DNA of 64,000 nucleotides from Rhodococcus sp. IEGM 1381 (GCF_030056795.1 NZ_JASHKQ010000001.1:868001-932000), one strand, 5' to 3'; counted from the first letter of the stretch, positions 16,993 to 25,875 are shown. Numbers and translations are program-made. Notes: generated by a model from the letters alone, not told the origin.

Positions 16993-17070
16993 TCGATGTG
17001 ACGTTCAGTGTCCCGGAGTGGAGCTTGCGGAACGACCACGGGCACTTTTCGAGAGTGAATGTCACGTCGA
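16993..17070. repeat. Long inverted repeat, 15-bp arms
   Basis: TCGATGTGACGTTCA at 16993-17007 and TGAATGTCACGTCGA at 17056-17070 are inverted copies matching at 13 of 15 positions, with 48 bases between. The pair lies in the 467-base gap between plsB and the next gene. It could be paired operator sites or an RNA stem. Apart from this and the palindromes at 17148-17192, I see nothing else in 16848-17314. Confidence 0.55.
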
Positions 17071-17147
17071 GTGGACTCGGCGGGCGCTCGGGACGGCCGT
17101 CGTATAAAGTGAGAGCCATCGGCTTTCTCGGCCACCAAGTCTATGCG

Positions 17148-17192
17148 TTAATCCAAGTAACAGTTACTTGCGGTTACAGTTACTCGGATTAA
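17148..17192. promoter_or_regulatory. Nested palindromic operator-like element
   Basis: Outer arms TTAATCC (17148-17154) and GGATTAA (17186-17192) enclose a perfect 17-bp odd palindrome, CAAGTAACAGTTACTTG (17154-17170), plus a second copy of CAGTTACT at 17177-17184, 16 bases after the first. AT-rich palindromes of this size in a GC-rich genome are typical of dimeric repressor sites. It lies 123 bases before the gene at 17315 and 300 bases upstream of plsB. Confidence 0.6.
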
Positions 17193-17314
17193 CAGACACT
17201 TCGCGATATTCCCCCGACGGTAAGCAGTCGACGTGTCCCGCGCCCGGTCGATGACATCGACCGAGTATCTGTGCGACAGTATTCGCAAACACTTTCGAGA
17301 AAGGCCGGTAGTCG

Positions 17315-18043
17315 ATGCCACCCCGTGGGCGCGCCGTGAACGATTCGTTGACCCCAGAGAATCTGACGACGCTGGCTGCGGCGCTCGCCGAGGGGCGTCG
17401 GGCCACCGTCTATCTCCGTGAACCGAACCCCAGCCTCGGACTGTCCGACGGTACGTCGGCGAAGGTGGTCTCGATCGACGGCACCACGGTCACCATCAGC
17501 CCGAAGGGTGTCAACGACGAATTGCCCTACGAGGCAGAGGAATTGCGCATCACCCGCAACGCGGCAACCCCGCCTGCACCGGCCAAGCGCGTCCCTGCGA
17601 AGAAGGTCGCGCTGCCGGTGGCCACCGGCCCGGTTCGGACGGAAGCAGTCGCGGCAAAGCCGACAACAGCGCCGGTGCCTGCCAAGGCAGTGGTGGAACA
17701 ACCCAAGGCAGTGGTGGAACAAACCAGGGCGCAGCCGCAACAGCAGGCTGCTCGTCGCGCCAAGAAGGCTCCAGGCGGGGTCAGCGTCACTATTCACGCC
17801 GGGGCGGACAACGACTGGTCGGTCACGGTCACCCAGGGTGCGAAGCGGCCCACCAAGGCGCAACCGGTGAGTCCGGAGTCGGTGAGCAGGGCCGTGCGAG
17901 AGTTGGGCGACCCCATCGCACGCGACGCGGTCGAAGCCGTCATCTCCCACGCGCGCGAGGAGGCTGCTCGCCGCGTTGCAGAACTGAGTCGCCAACTGGA
18001 GGAGGCGCGCACCACCCTTGCAGCCCTCGAGCAGGACGTATGA
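17315..18043 (+). CDS. Uncharacterised protein with low-complexity linker and C-terminal coiled coil
   Basis: A 242-residue soluble protein. An N-terminal ~85-residue ordered part (LTPENLTTLAAALAEGRRATVYLREPNP, then TTVTISPKGVNDELPYEAEELRITR) is followed by an Ala/Pro/Lys-rich linker (about 88-150), a short beta-like segment (GVSVTIHAGADNDWSVTVTQG) and a C-terminal helix (EEAARRVAELSRQLEEARTTLAALEQ) likely to form a coiled coil. The linker contains a duplicated AVVEQ unit. The start is ATG with GAGAAAGG upstream. I do not recognise the function; the layout suggests a nucleoid- or polymer-binding adaptor, which is only a guess. Confidence 0.75.
   Translation: MPPRGRAVNDSLTPENLTTLAAALAEGRRATVYLREPNPSLGLSDGTSAKVVSIDGTTVTISPKGVNDELPYEAEELRITRNAATPPAPAKRVPAKKVALPVATGPVRTEAVAAKPTTAPVPAKAVVEQPKAVVEQTRAQPQQQAARRAKKAPGGVSVTIHAGADNDWSVTVTQGAKRPTKAQPVSPESVSRAVRELGDPIARDAVEAVISHAREEAARRVAELSRQLEEARTTLAALEQDV
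17682..17722 (+). repeat. Tandem 21-bp repeat inside a coding linker
   Basis: CCAAGGCAGTGGTGGAACAA occurs perfectly at 17682-17701 and again at 17703-17722. It keeps the frame and duplicates a seven-residue unit of the Ala/Pro-rich linker, so copy number can change without frameshift. Confidence 0.85.
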
Positions 18044-18109
18044 ACCACTCGCTCGTGTTCGTACACGTGTTGTTGCTAGGGTTCTGCCGACACCGCTGAG
18101 AGGGAGTAC

Positions 18110-18766
18110 ATGTTCAAGAAATTCATGCTCGTCGTCGTGGGGGCGGCTGCAATCGTAGCCAGCGTCGGCGTGGGGACCGCATCCGCGGCCGCTCCAGCTG
18201 CTCTCGGCGGCGGCTCGGGGATCATCGTCGGTGGACAGGCCGAGTGCACGCTGACCACGATCGGAAACGACCGCAACGGCAACCTCGTCGGCTTCACCGC
18301 CGGCCACTGTGGCCAATCGGGCGATACCATCGTTCCCGAGTACGACACCTCCCTCGGCGAGGTCGGCCGCATCGCATTCTCCAACCCGGAGTACGACTAC
18401 GCCGTCATCGAATTCCAGCGCGACAAGGTTGCTCCGATCAATCGCGTCGGCAACGTGACCATCTCTCAGGTCGGCCCGCCGACGGCGTTCCCGAACATCG
18501 TCTGCAAGGAAGGCCGTACCACCGGCAACACCTGCGGCCTCGCGTACGGCGACATCCTGCAGTCGCAGGAGACCTGGGCTCAGCTGTGCGTCGTCGAAGG
18601 TGACTCGGGCAGCCCGGTCGTCGTCGGCAACACCCTCGTCGGCATGGTCAACGCTTACCTCGGCGTAGCGTGCTTCGGCCCCGAGGTCGGCACCAACTTC
18701 GATGCGATCCTTCGCAATGTAGATCAGGGCAACGGACTCGGCGCAGGATTCGTCCCCGCTCCCTGA
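18110..18766 (+). CDS. Secreted S1-family serine protease (streptogrisin-like)
   Basis: A 218-residue chymotrypsin-fold protease. A signal peptide (about 1-27, ending ASA) is followed almost directly by the mature domain, with no long pro-region. The catalytic triad is His66 (TAGHCG), Asp96 (YDYAVI) and Ser166 (GDSGSP). Four other cysteines can form the disulfides usual in secreted members. At 218 residues it is shorter than pro-form streptogrisins and alpha-lytic protease. A good GAGGGAG site precedes the ATG. It probably acts outside the cell on proteins; the substrate is unknown. Confidence 0.9.
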   Translation: MFKKFMLVVVGAAAIVASVGVGTASAAAPAALGGGSGIIVGGQAECTLTTIGNDRNGNLVGFTAGHCGQSGDTIVPEYDTSLGEVGRIAFSNPEYDYAVIEFQRDKVAPINRVGNVTISQVGPPTAFPNIVCKEGRTTGNTCGLAYGDILQSQETWAQLCVVEGDSGSPVVVGNTLVGMVNAYLGVACFGPEVGTNFDAILRNVDQGNGLGAGFVPAP

Positions 18767-18784
18767 CGGTCCACAGTTCGTACC

Positions 18785-18828
18785 GAATGTCCCGCTCGAG
18801 CAATCCGTTGCTCGCCGGCGGGACATTC
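18785..18828. terminator. Bidirectional terminator, two-step hairpin
   Basis: An outer stem GAATGTCCCG/CGGGACATTC (18785-18794 with 18819-18828) encloses an inner stem CGAGCAA/TTGCTCG (18797-18803 with 18808-18814). It lies between the convergent protease and TetR genes and can serve both. Confidence 0.85.
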
Positions 18829-18852
18829 GTCGTTTCGAAGGTCCCGGAGTTG

Positions 18853-19524
18853 TCAGCGGGCGCGTGCAGACGAGTCGACCGCCCGGACATCGGCGACGAT
18901 TCGTTCCGCATCCTCCGGGGCGATCCCCAGCAAAACAAGGCTCGACGTCGTGGCGGCCCCCGCTGGGTCGGTGAGCAGTCCGGCGTTGGTGGCCTCGAGG
19001 ATGGACAGCGCAATCGCCTCGATATTGAGGATGAGTACCTCTGCGGCTTGATACGAGGAGAACACGCCCTCCCGCTGACCGCGTCGGATGACGGCGGCGG
19101 CCGCTTCTCGCATCGGGCCGAGAAGATTGTGAATACCGTTGTGGCCCAGATCTGTTCGTGCGACAGCGAGAAGCAGGCGGTACTGGTCGCCGACCCGCGT
19201 GAGGGCCAGCGTCTGCCGGACGAAGACCGTCACGGCCGATTCGTCGGCGGCGGGAACGCGGCCGAGAGCCGACGCGATGCTGTCGGCCGCCTCCAGTGCA
19301 ATACCGTCGATCAGGGCTTCGCGAGAGGCGAAGTGGGCGTAGACGGTTCGCCGAACCACCCCTGCCGCGGCCGCGACGTCGTTGATGGTTGCATCCGGAT
19401 TGTCCGCCAACACCCGTTGTGCGACATCGAGAATTCTCGCTCGGTTCGATCGGGCGTCACTGCGCTGCACGGGCGGCGTTGCGGCACCGCGTGCAGTCGA
19501 TCTCGACTCCGTCGTCTTTCGCAC
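18853..19524 (-). CDS. TetR family transcriptional regulator
   Basis: A 223-residue repressor-type protein. An N-terminal helix-turn-helix (about 28-72: ILDVAQRVLADNP, INDVAAAAGVVRRTVYAHFASREALIDGIA) is followed by an all-helical ligand-binding domain. Position and divergent orientation suggest that it controls the DHA2 efflux pump starting 136 bases away, where a 16-bp palindrome lies. The start is a GTG at 19524 without a clear ribosome binding site; it may be leaderless or start slightly inside. The ligand is unknown. Confidence 0.85.
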   Translation of the reverse strand: MRKTTESRSTARGAATPPVQRSDARSNRARILDVAQRVLADNPDATINDVAAAAGVVRRTVYAHFASREALIDGIALEAADSIASALGRVPAADESAVTVFVRQTLALTRVGDQYRLLLAVARTDLGHNGIHNLLGPMREAAAAVIRRGQREGVFSSYQAAEVLILNIEAIALSILEATNAGLLTDPAGAATTSSLVLLGIAPEDAERIVADVRAVDSSARAR

Positions 19525-19607
19525 AGGTCAACAACTAGCACGATCATGCGCGGAGAGTGTGGTTGCCGCCACAAAAGATTGCCGATCTTAGACGATCCTT
19601 CCTAAGC

Positions 19608-19623
19608 TGCACAGCACTGTGCA
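19608..19623. promoter_or_regulatory. 16-bp palindrome, candidate TetR operator
   Basis: TGCACAGCACTGTGCA has perfect 7-bp arms around CA. It lies 37 bases upstream of the efflux-pump ATG and 84 bases from the regulator start, the usual place for an operator shared by a TetR gene and its divergent target. Confidence 0.6.
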
Positions 19624-19659
19624 AGGTGTGTCGGCACTTTGCCAACGGGGGGGAACACA

Positions 19660-21813
19660 ATGACGTTGCTTGCGATGACGCCTGTCCAAGATATGCACAA
19701 ACCGTATCCACGACGCTGGTCGGCTCTGGTGGTCCTGTGTCTGAGCCTGCTGATCGTGGTCATGGCCAATACGTCCCTGTTGGTCGCGGCACCGTCGATG
19801 ACTCTCGACCTGAGTCTGACGAGCAGCGACCTGCAGTGGGTGATCGACGGTTACACCGTCCCCTATGCGTCACTGATGCTGCTGTGCGGCGTGATCGGCG
19901 ATCGCTACAGCCGTCGTGGGGCACTGATTCTCGGCTTGATCATCTTCGTGGCAGGTTCGATCGCCGGGGCACTCACCGACGCCACCCTCGGCGTCATCCT
20001 GGCGCGCATCGTCATGGGAGTCGCCGCGGCGATCGTCATGCCCGCAACCCTGTCGCTGTTGGTCGCCACCTTCCCGAAGCGCGAGCGCGCCACCGCCGTC
20101 ACCGTTTGGGCGGCCACCTCGGGACTCGCCATCGCGGCCGGACCATTGCTGGCGGGTTGGCTCCTCGAGAGCTTCACCTGGCATTCGACTTTCCTGATCA
20201 ACGTTCCTATTGCGTTGGCGGCCATCGTCGGAGCCGTCGTTCTGGTTCCGCCGTCGCGGGCCGTGGGCCCCGGCGCGATCGACTGGGTCGGTGGACTGCT
20301 GTCGGTCCTGTCCGTATCGACCGTCGTCTACGCCATCATCGAGGGCATGCACTTCGGCTGGACCGTCGGGCCGTTGTACTTCGGGCTCGTCGGACTGCTG
20401 TCGATCGTGGGCTTCGTGGGATGGGAACTGCGTCATGACAATCCGCTGCTCGACGTCCGAATGTTCTCCTCCCGCATCCTCGGTGGTGCCACCCTTGCGG
20501 TGCTCGTGTTCTTCCTGGTCACGTTCGGTGCCATCTACTTCGTCGCCCAGTACCTCCAGTTCGCCCTGGGCTACGGCCCGGTGTCGACCGGCGTGCACCT
20601 TCTCCCGTTGGCAGGAGCAGTATTCGTCGGATCCGGAATCACGATGTGGCTGACGCCCAAGTTCGGGCCCCGCGTCACCGTGACCGCAGGCATGATCGTG
20701 GGAACGCTGTCGGTCGTCTCGCTGATCGGAATCGACCCGACCGCAACGTACTCCGACTTTCTACCCGTGCTGACCCTGCTCGGTCTCGCGATCGGATTGT
20801 CCGTCTCGCCATGCACCGACGCCATCATGGGCGAATTCCCGGACAGCAAGCTCGGTGTGGGTGGCGGACTCAACGACACAGCGCTCGAACTCGGCGGCTC
20901 GCTCGGAATCGCCGTGCTCGGTTCGGTGCTCGCCGCGTCCTATCGCCAGGGAATCGAAGGCTTTCTGCGCACCTTCCCCGGTAAGCAACCGAACGGCCAG
21001 TACACCGGGCAGGCCGCGGAAGGGCTTGCTGCTTCGCAGGATTCGCTTGCCGGTGCAGTGATCGTGTCAGATATCATCCGGGCCCAGAATGCGTTTCTCA
21101 GTGGATTCGCAGACAACTTGCAGGCCAATGCCATCGCCGCGTTCGGCGACGCAGTAGCGCACACCAGCCTGGTTGCCGCCGTGGTGTTCGGCGTCGGCAC
21201 GGTGATCGTGGCGCTGCTGATCCCCTCGCGGAGCGCGGCACTGGCGACGTCGTCGGAGAGGATCGCGTTCGAGCCGATCGTGCCCTTCGCCGTTCCGCCG
21301 GCCAAGGATGGAGCAGCCGAACGTGAGGTAGCCGAACTCGAGCAGCTACTGGAACGGCCGTCGGCCGCGAAAATCGAAAGGCCCAGTGCGCGACACGCAC
21401 TACGTGCCGCCGAGGAGGACGCACCGAAGGTCGTGCCGAAGACTGTACCGCCGCGCACCGTGGCCGAGCCGGCTCTGGTGGACGCAGAACTCGAACGCCC
21501 CAGCATCTACCAGCTGGCCTCGAAGGTGTACGAACTCGATGCATCGGTCGCCCGACAGGCCAGTGTGAACGCCAAGTCCGGTGAGCGGGTGACGATTCAC
21601 CAGCTCGCGTTGTCGAACCTGGCGCGCACCCGACGCGTCGAGGCAGAGGAAGCCCTCGACGCCGCACTCGAACTCAGCGACCTCCCGGCTGCGCCGGAGC
21701 CGGTGCAACGCGATGCTTCGCTGCAGACCTTCTACCAGAGGGCGAGCACGCAACATGCGAACTGCACCGAGTTCAAGGAACGCTCGAGCTCGATGTGGGC
21801 AATGCCGCTGTAG
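19660..21813 (+). CDS. DHA2-type MFS drug efflux transporter with long C-terminal cytosolic extension
   Basis: A 717-residue major facilitator. The first ~520 residues hold about 14 transmembrane helices with motif A (GVIGDRYSRRGAL) and motif C-like sequence (AATSGLAIAAGPLLAGWLLE), so a proton-driven multidrug exporter of the EmrB/QacA group is expected. A hydrophilic tail of roughly 190 residues follows, rich in Glu and Ala, in which ERPS recurs (LERPSAAKIERPSARHAL and ELERPSIYQLASKVYELDA). Ordinary members end soon after the last helix, at about 480-530 residues. The ATG at 19660 follows a G-rich site at 19647-19653; the region upstream of it is non-coding. It is divergent from the TetR gene. 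Confidence 0.88.
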   Translation: MTLLAMTPVQDMHKPYPRRWSALVVLCLSLLIVVMANTSLLVAAPSMTLDLSLTSSDLQWVIDGYTVPYASLMLLCGVIGDRYSRRGALILGLIIFVAGSIAGALTDATLGVILARIVMGVAAAIVMPATLSLLVATFPKRERATAVTVWAATSGLAIAAGPLLAGWLLESFTWHSTFLINVPIALAAIVGAVVLVPPSRAVGPGAIDWVGGLLSVLSVSTVVYAIIEGMHFGWTVGPLYFGLVGLLSIVGFVGWELRHDNPLLDVRMFSSRILGGATLAVLVFFLVTFGAIYFVAQYLQFALGYGPVSTGVHLLPLAGAVFVGSGITMWLTPKFGPRVTVTAGMIVGTLSVVSLIGIDPTATYSDFLPVLTLLGLAIGLSVSPCTDAIMGEFPDSKLGVGGGLNDTALELGGSLGIAVLGSVLAASYRQGIEGFLRTFPGKQPNGQYTGQAAEGLAASQDSLAGAVIVSDIIRAQNAFLSGFADNLQANAIAAFGDAVAHTSLVAAVVFGVGTVIVALLIPSRSAALATSSERIAFEPIVPFAVPPAKDGAAEREVAELEQLLERPSAAKIERPSARHALRAAEEDAPKVVPKTVPPRTVAEPALVDAELERPSIYQLASKVYELDASVARQASVNAKSGERVTIHQLALSNLARTRRVEAEEALDAALELSDLPAAPEPVQRDASLQTFYQRASTQHANCTEFKERSSSMWAMPL

Positions 21814-21852
21814 CTCTCCCCGCCCGCCCACCCCACTGGGATCACACCCGCC

Positions 21853-21966
21853 CGCGTGAATGGACCATCGCACCGCCGAGACGTATGCAATGTGCCATCG
21901 ACGCGCACGGTGTACTCGCGTGAATGGACCATTGCACCGCCGAGACGTATGCAACGGTCCATTGAC
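21853..21966. repeat. Two tandem hairpin-forming 50-bp repeat units
   Basis: Unit 1 (21853-21902) and unit 2 (21917-21966) are identical at 45 of 50 bases, with a 64-base period. Each is itself an inverted repeat around the shared 13-nt centre CCGCCGAGACGTA. In unit 2 the 17-bp arms (from GTGAATGGACC and to GGTCCATTGAC) pair at 15 of 17 positions; unit 1 pairs at 12 of 17. They lie between the convergent pump and ilvD genes. They could be a dispersed intergenic repeat family or terminators. No coding was seen in this 210-base gap. Confidence 0.8.
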
Positions 21967-22023
21967 ACAGCGGGGAGGTGAGCGGGGGAACGGCGGGGGT
22001 GGGGAGCAGGGGATGGGTGAGTG

Positions 22024-23751
22024 CTAGATCAGCACCGCACCGTGGGACGCCGAGCCGACCAGCTTCGAGTACTTCGCCAGCACTCCCCGGGTGTAGCGCG
22101 GCGGCAACGGAGCCCAGCCCTGTGCGCGGGACTCCAGTTCGGCTGCATCGACCAGAAGATCGAGGGTGCCCTTGCCGACGTCGAGTCGAATTTGGTCACC
22201 GTCTTCGACGAAGGCGATGGGGCCACCGTCCACGGCTTCGGGGGCCACGTGTCCGACGCACAGGCCCGTAGTGCCGCCGGAGAACCGTCCGTCGGTGAGC
22301 AACAGGACATCCTTGCCCAGGCCCGCGCCCTTGATCGCACCGGTGATGGCGAGCATCTCACGCATTCCCGGTCCGCCCTTGGGGCCCTCGTAGCGAATGA
22401 CCACGACGTCGCCTGCCGCGATGGTGCCGTCTTCGAGAGCATCCATGGCCGCGCGCTCACGCTCGAAAACTCGTGCGGTACCGACGAATACGTCGGAGTC
22501 GAAGCCCGCAGACTTGACGACGGCCCCGCCCGGAGCAAGTGAGCCCTCGAGGATGGTGATGCCGCCTGTCGGGTGGATCGGCTTGTCGAGTGCGCGCAGC
22601 ACCTTGCCGTCGGGATCGGGCGGTGCGATATGAGCGAGGTTCTGCGCCACGGTCTTTCCGGTGACCGTCATGCAGTCGCCGTGCATCAGGCCGGCGTCGA
22701 GCAGGGCCTTCATCACGACGGGTACTCCGCCGATGGCGTCGACGTCGGTCATGACGTGCTTGCCGAACGGCTTGACGTCTGCGAGGTGGGGAACCTTCGC
22801 GCCGACGCGGGTGAAGTCGGCGAGAGTCAGCTCCACCTGAGCTTCGTGGGCGATGGCCAGCAGGTGCAACACAGCGTTGGTCGAGCCACCGAAGGCCATG
22901 ACGACGGCGATTGCGTTCTCGAACGCTTCCTTGGTGAGGATGTCGCTGGTGCGGATGCCGCGTCGGAGAAGGTCGACGACGGCCTCACCGCTGGCGTGGG
23001 CGAACCCGTCGCGTCGACGGTCGGGTGCGGGTGGAGATGCGCTGCCGGGCAACGACATTCCCATGGCCTCGGCTGCGCTGGCCATGGTGTTGGCGGTGTA
23101 CATGCCGCCGCAGGCACCTTCGCCGGGGCAGATGGCGCGTTCGATGGTGTCGACGTCCTCGCGGGACATCAGTCCGCGCGAGCACGCGCCGACGGCCTCG
23201 AACGCGTCGATGATCGTCACCTGGTGCTCGCTGCCGTCGGACAGGGTCGCGAAGCCGGGCAGCGTGGAACCGGCGTAGAGGAACACGCTCGCCAGGTCCA
23301 GACGTGCTGCGGCCATGAGCATTCCGGGCAGAGACTTGTCGCAGCCGGCGAGCAGGACGGAACCGTCGAGACGCTCGGCGCTGATGACGGTCTCGACGCT
23401 GTCGGCGATCACCTCGCGGGAGACGAGCGAGAAGTGCATGCCCTCGTGCCCCATCGAGATGCCGTCGGATACCGAGATGGTGCCGAATTCCAACGGGTAC
23501 CCGCCGGCCGCGTGGACGCCCTTCTTGACGGCCTTCGCGAGGCGCTCGAGAGAGAGGTTGCACGGGGTGATCTCGTTCCACGACGACGCGACGCCGATCT
23601 GCGACTTGCCCCAGTCGCCGTCGCCCATTCCGACGGCGCGGAGCATGCCGCGGGCGGCGGTCTTCTCCAACCCGTCGGTGACGTCGCGACTGCGCGGTTT
23701 GACGTCGATGTCGGTGGGTTGCTTTTCCGTGGGATTCTGCGGGGTCGTCAT
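22024..23751 (-). CDS. ilvD: Dihydroxy-acid dehydratase IlvD
   Basis: A 575-residue iron-sulfur enzyme of valine, leucine and isoleucine synthesis. It dehydrates 2,3-dihydroxy-3-methylbutanoate and the corresponding pentanoate to the 2-oxo acids. The cluster cysteines are visible in [15 protein letters not shown] and [12 protein letters not shown]; other hallmarks are [21 protein letters not shown] and [10 protein letters not shown]. The length is typical. The ATG at 23751 has a perfect AGGAG five bases upstream. That Shine-Dalgarno is part of a repeated and complementable sequence described separately. An in-frame extension upstream reads as the leader and is not typical of the family. Confidence 0.95.
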   Translation of the reverse strand: MTTPQNPTEKQPTDIDVKPRSRDVTDGLEKTAARGMLRAVGMGDGDWGKSQIGVASSWNEITPCNLSLERLAKAVKKGVHAAGGYPLEFGTISVSDGISMGHEGMHFSLVSREVIADSVETVISAERLDGSVLLAGCDKSLPGMLMAAARLDLASVFLYAGSTLPGFATLSDGSEHQVTIIDAFEAVGACSRGLMSREDVDTIERAICPGEGACGGMYTANTMASAAEAMGMSLPGSASPPAPDRRRDGFAHASGEAVVDLLRRGIRTSDILTKEAFENAIAVVMAFGGSTNAVLHLLAIAHEAQVELTLADFTRVGAKVPHLADVKPFGKHVMTDVDAIGGVPVVMKALLDAGLMHGDCMTVTGKTVAQNLAHIAPPDPDGKVLRALDKPIHPTGGITILEGSLAPGGAVVKSAGFDSDVFVGTARVFERERAAMDALEDGTIAAGDVVVIRYEGPKGGPGMREMLAITGAIKGAGLGKDVLLLTDGRFSGGTTGLCVGHVAPEAVDGGPIAFVEDGDQIRLDVGKGTLDLLVDAAELESRAQGWAPLPPRYTRGVLAKYSKLVGSASHGAVLI

Positions 23752-23755
23752 GACT

Positions 23756-23801
23756 CTCCTGAGCGGTCGGCGGATCCGCGTCCTCAGGTTCCGCTCCTGA
23801 G
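23756..23801 (-). promoter_or_regulatory. Candidate RNA switch in the ilvD leader
   Basis: On the transcript, CUCAGGAG occurs twice: at 23801-23794 and again at 23763-23756, where it is the ilvD Shine-Dalgarno. Between them lies CCUGAGG (23788-23782), which can pair with either copy. Pairing with the first leaves the ribosome site free; pairing with the second hides it, around a spacer containing the self-complementary GCGGAUCCGC (23779-23770). The two structures are mutually exclusive. No ligand or leader peptide is identified. Confidence 0.5.
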
Positions 23802-23974
23802 TCGCATTCACCGTCAACACTAAACCTGTGGTTGCCGTCGTCGATCGGCCTGCACCCAACTCCTCTGTCTCAAATGCCCTCCACCGAGTGACGAACGGCC
23901 CTGTCGAGCACCACGAGCTGGGGGCGACAGTGGTGTGGAGCCACCGCATCGCGGTGGGAGGTCGAGGAGAGACG

Positions 23975-24976
23975 ATGAACGATCAGCCGGATACGGCCGT
24001 GGTGGAGATGCTGGTGGAGCTCGCGTGTCGGGCGCCGTCGGTGCACAACAGTCAGCCGTGGCGGTGGACCTACTCCGCACGCGGACTCGATCTCTACACC
24101 GACAGCTCGCGGTTGCTCGGGGTGATAGACCCGACCGAGCGACAGATGGTGTTGAGCTGTGGGGCAGCGTTGGACCACCTCGACAAGGCTGCTGCGGCGT
24201 TGAGGTGGACTACCGAGATCGATCTGCTGCCCACACCGGGTGCGCCCGATCATCTCGCGCATGTTCGGTTCGTTCACGACGCGCATCCTCGCTCGCACGA
24301 GTTCGATCTGTTGGCTGCGATCAACCGCCGCCACTCGGATCGGCGGGCGTTCGGACCGGTGCCGAGCAATCGCATTCTGACGCGGTACCTCGGTCAGGCG
24401 CACTACGGCACCGAGACGACCGTCCTGTCGGCGGAGTCCAAACAGACGTTGGCGAAGGCCTCGACGCTGAGCGCGAGCGTGCGAAAGTACGACGCGACCT
24501 ATCAGGCGGAGATCCGATGGTGGGCCGGGCACTCGTTCCGCTCGGGAGGAATTCCGCCGGAGGCCCTGACAAGCCGGGCCGACGCGTCGAGGGTGCAGGT
24601 CGGGCGACAATTTCCCGAACCGCATCGGGTCGCCAGAACTGTCACAACCGAGCCGGTCGAGGACGAGTCCACCGTGGTGTTGCTCGGCACGGCAGCGGAC
24701 GAACGCCTCGATTGGTTGCAGTGCGGCCGAGCCATGTCCGCATTCCTCTTGGCAGCAACCGCGGACGGGCTCGCGACGTGCCCCTTGACGCACCTGACAG
24801 AACAGTCGGGGAGCAGGCACCTGGTCGAGTCCCTGGCCCCGCAAAACGGCCTGGCGCAGGTGCTGATTCGAATCGGCACCCCCATGATCGGCTCGCCGCC
24901 ACCCCGAACCCCGCGACACGCCGTGGCGTCGGTGCTGTCTGCGCCCGCCCGCACACCGAACAGGAGACGATCGTGA
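23975..24976 (+). CDS. Acg-like nitroreductase family protein
   Basis: A 333-residue FMN-binding-type nitroreductase homologue. Hallmarks are [15 protein letters not shown] near the N-terminus, [13 protein letters not shown] in the middle and [19 protein letters not shown] near the C-terminus. It resembles the dormancy-associated Acg (Rv2032) and Rv3131 proteins of M. tuberculosis, which lack demonstrated nitroreductase activity and may store or hide FMN. The ATG at 23975 follows GAGGAGAG. It is translationally coupled (GTGA) to a universal stress protein gene, a pairing common in hypoxia regulons. I found no convincing DosR box upstream. Confidence 0.85.
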   Translation: MNDQPDTAVVEMLVELACRAPSVHNSQPWRWTYSARGLDLYTDSSRLLGVIDPTERQMVLSCGAALDHLDKAAAALRWTTEIDLLPTPGAPDHLAHVRFVHDAHPRSHEFDLLAAINRRHSDRRAFGPVPSNRILTRYLGQAHYGTETTVLSAESKQTLAKASTLSASVRKYDATYQAEIRWWAGHSFRSGGIPPEALTSRADASRVQVGRQFPEPHRVARTVTTEPVEDESTVVLLGTAADERLDWLQCGRAMSAFLLAATADGLATCPLTHLTEQSGSRHLVESLAPQNGLAQVLIRIGTPMIGSPPPRTPRHAVASVLSAPARTPNRRRS

Positions 24977-25875
24977 TTCTTGCAGCTCATCAAAAAATCG
25001 TTGTGGGCGTCGATGGTTCGCCCAGTAGCGTCAGCGCTGCGCTCTGGGCAGCGACCATCGCAGAGAGGTTGGGCTCTCCGATGCACATCGCCCAGGCCGT
25101 GCAGCAACCCGCGTTCTACCCGGGCGAGCCCGCATCGGTGATACCGAGGGAGGTGTGGGACGAGCAGCGGCGCGCGGCCGAACTCGTCGTCACCGACGTT
25201 GCTGCCGCTGTGCTGGCCCGGCATCCGAACAGTGCCGTGACCACCTCGGTGGAGGAGACGTCCGCATGCGCGATGATGATCGAACTCTCTCGTACCGCGC
25301 GGATGCTCGTCGTCGGCAATTCCGGTTCGGGCCCGATCGTGTGCGCATTGTTCGGGAGTACGGCGCAGGAGGTCTCGAACGCGGCCCAGTGCCCGGTGAT
25401 CGTGTGGCGGGAGGGAGCCGACGCCGTCGACGCACCGATTCTCGTCGGTATCGACGGCAGTGCGACCAGCGAGGTGGCCGTCGAGCAAGCCTTCGAACTG
25501 GCCTCGTTGTTCGGCGTGTCGTTGATCGCCGCGCTTGCGTGGAACTCGTTGTCCCAGGGTGCGGCATCGTCGCTACCTGGATCGGCCGACACCATCGAGA
25601 TCGAGCGTGAGCAGCGGATGCTGATGTCGGAATGTCTGGCCGGGTGGGCCGAGAAATATCCGGATGTCGGCGTCGAACATATTGTGCAACAGGGTAACCC
25701 GGCACACCTGCTGGTCGACCTGTCCAAGCGAGCCGGTCTCGTGGTGGTCGGCAGTCACGGTCGAGGAGTGGTGGCCAGAGCACTGTTCGGATCCACCAGC
25801 AGCAACCTCACGCGGCACGCCCGCTGCCCGGTGATGATCTGCAGAGACTCGACGACAGAAGGAGCCCGGCGATGA
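24973..25875 (+). CDS. Universal stress protein, two tandem UspA domains
   Basis: A 300-residue protein made of two UspA folds (about 7-150 and 156-296), each starting with an IVVGVDGS- or ILVGIDGS-type strand. ATP-binding loops of the GxxGxG...GS type appear in both halves (GNSGSGPIVCALFGSTA and GSHGRGVVARALFGSTS), so nucleotide binding is likely. Tandem Usp proteins of this size are frequent in the mycobacterial dormancy response. The start is a GTG at 24973 overlapping the nitroreductase stop, with AGGAG at 24962-24966. Confidence 0.9.
   Translation: MILAAHQKIVVGVDGSPSSVSAALWAATIAERLGSPMHIAQAVQQPAFYPGEPASVIPREVWDEQRRAAELVVTDVAAAVLARHPNSAVTTSVEETSACAMMIELSRTARMLVVGNSGSGPIVCALFGSTAQEVSNAAQCPVIVWREGADAVDAPILVGIDGSATSEVAVEQAFELASLFGVSLIAALAWNSLSQGAASSLPGSADTIEIEREQRMLMSECLAGWAEKYPDVGVEHIVQQGNPAHLLVDLSKRAGLVVVGSHGRGVVARALFGSTSSNLTRHARCPVMICRDSTTEGARR

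Noticed and set aside
17189-18826. 545-codon minus-strand frame over the unknown gene and S1 protease
   Set aside because: Antisense shadow in high-GC DNA; the plus strand encodes a clear protease with signal peptide and triad.
22573-23823. 416-codon plus-strand frame opposite ilvD
   Set aside because: Val/Gly/His-rich shadow; IlvD motifs read perfectly on the other strand.
23752-23949. N-terminal extension of IlvD in the same frame
   Set aside because: It reads through the leader with low-complexity Arg-rich sequence, while a perfect Shine-Dalgarno lies before the ATG at 23751.
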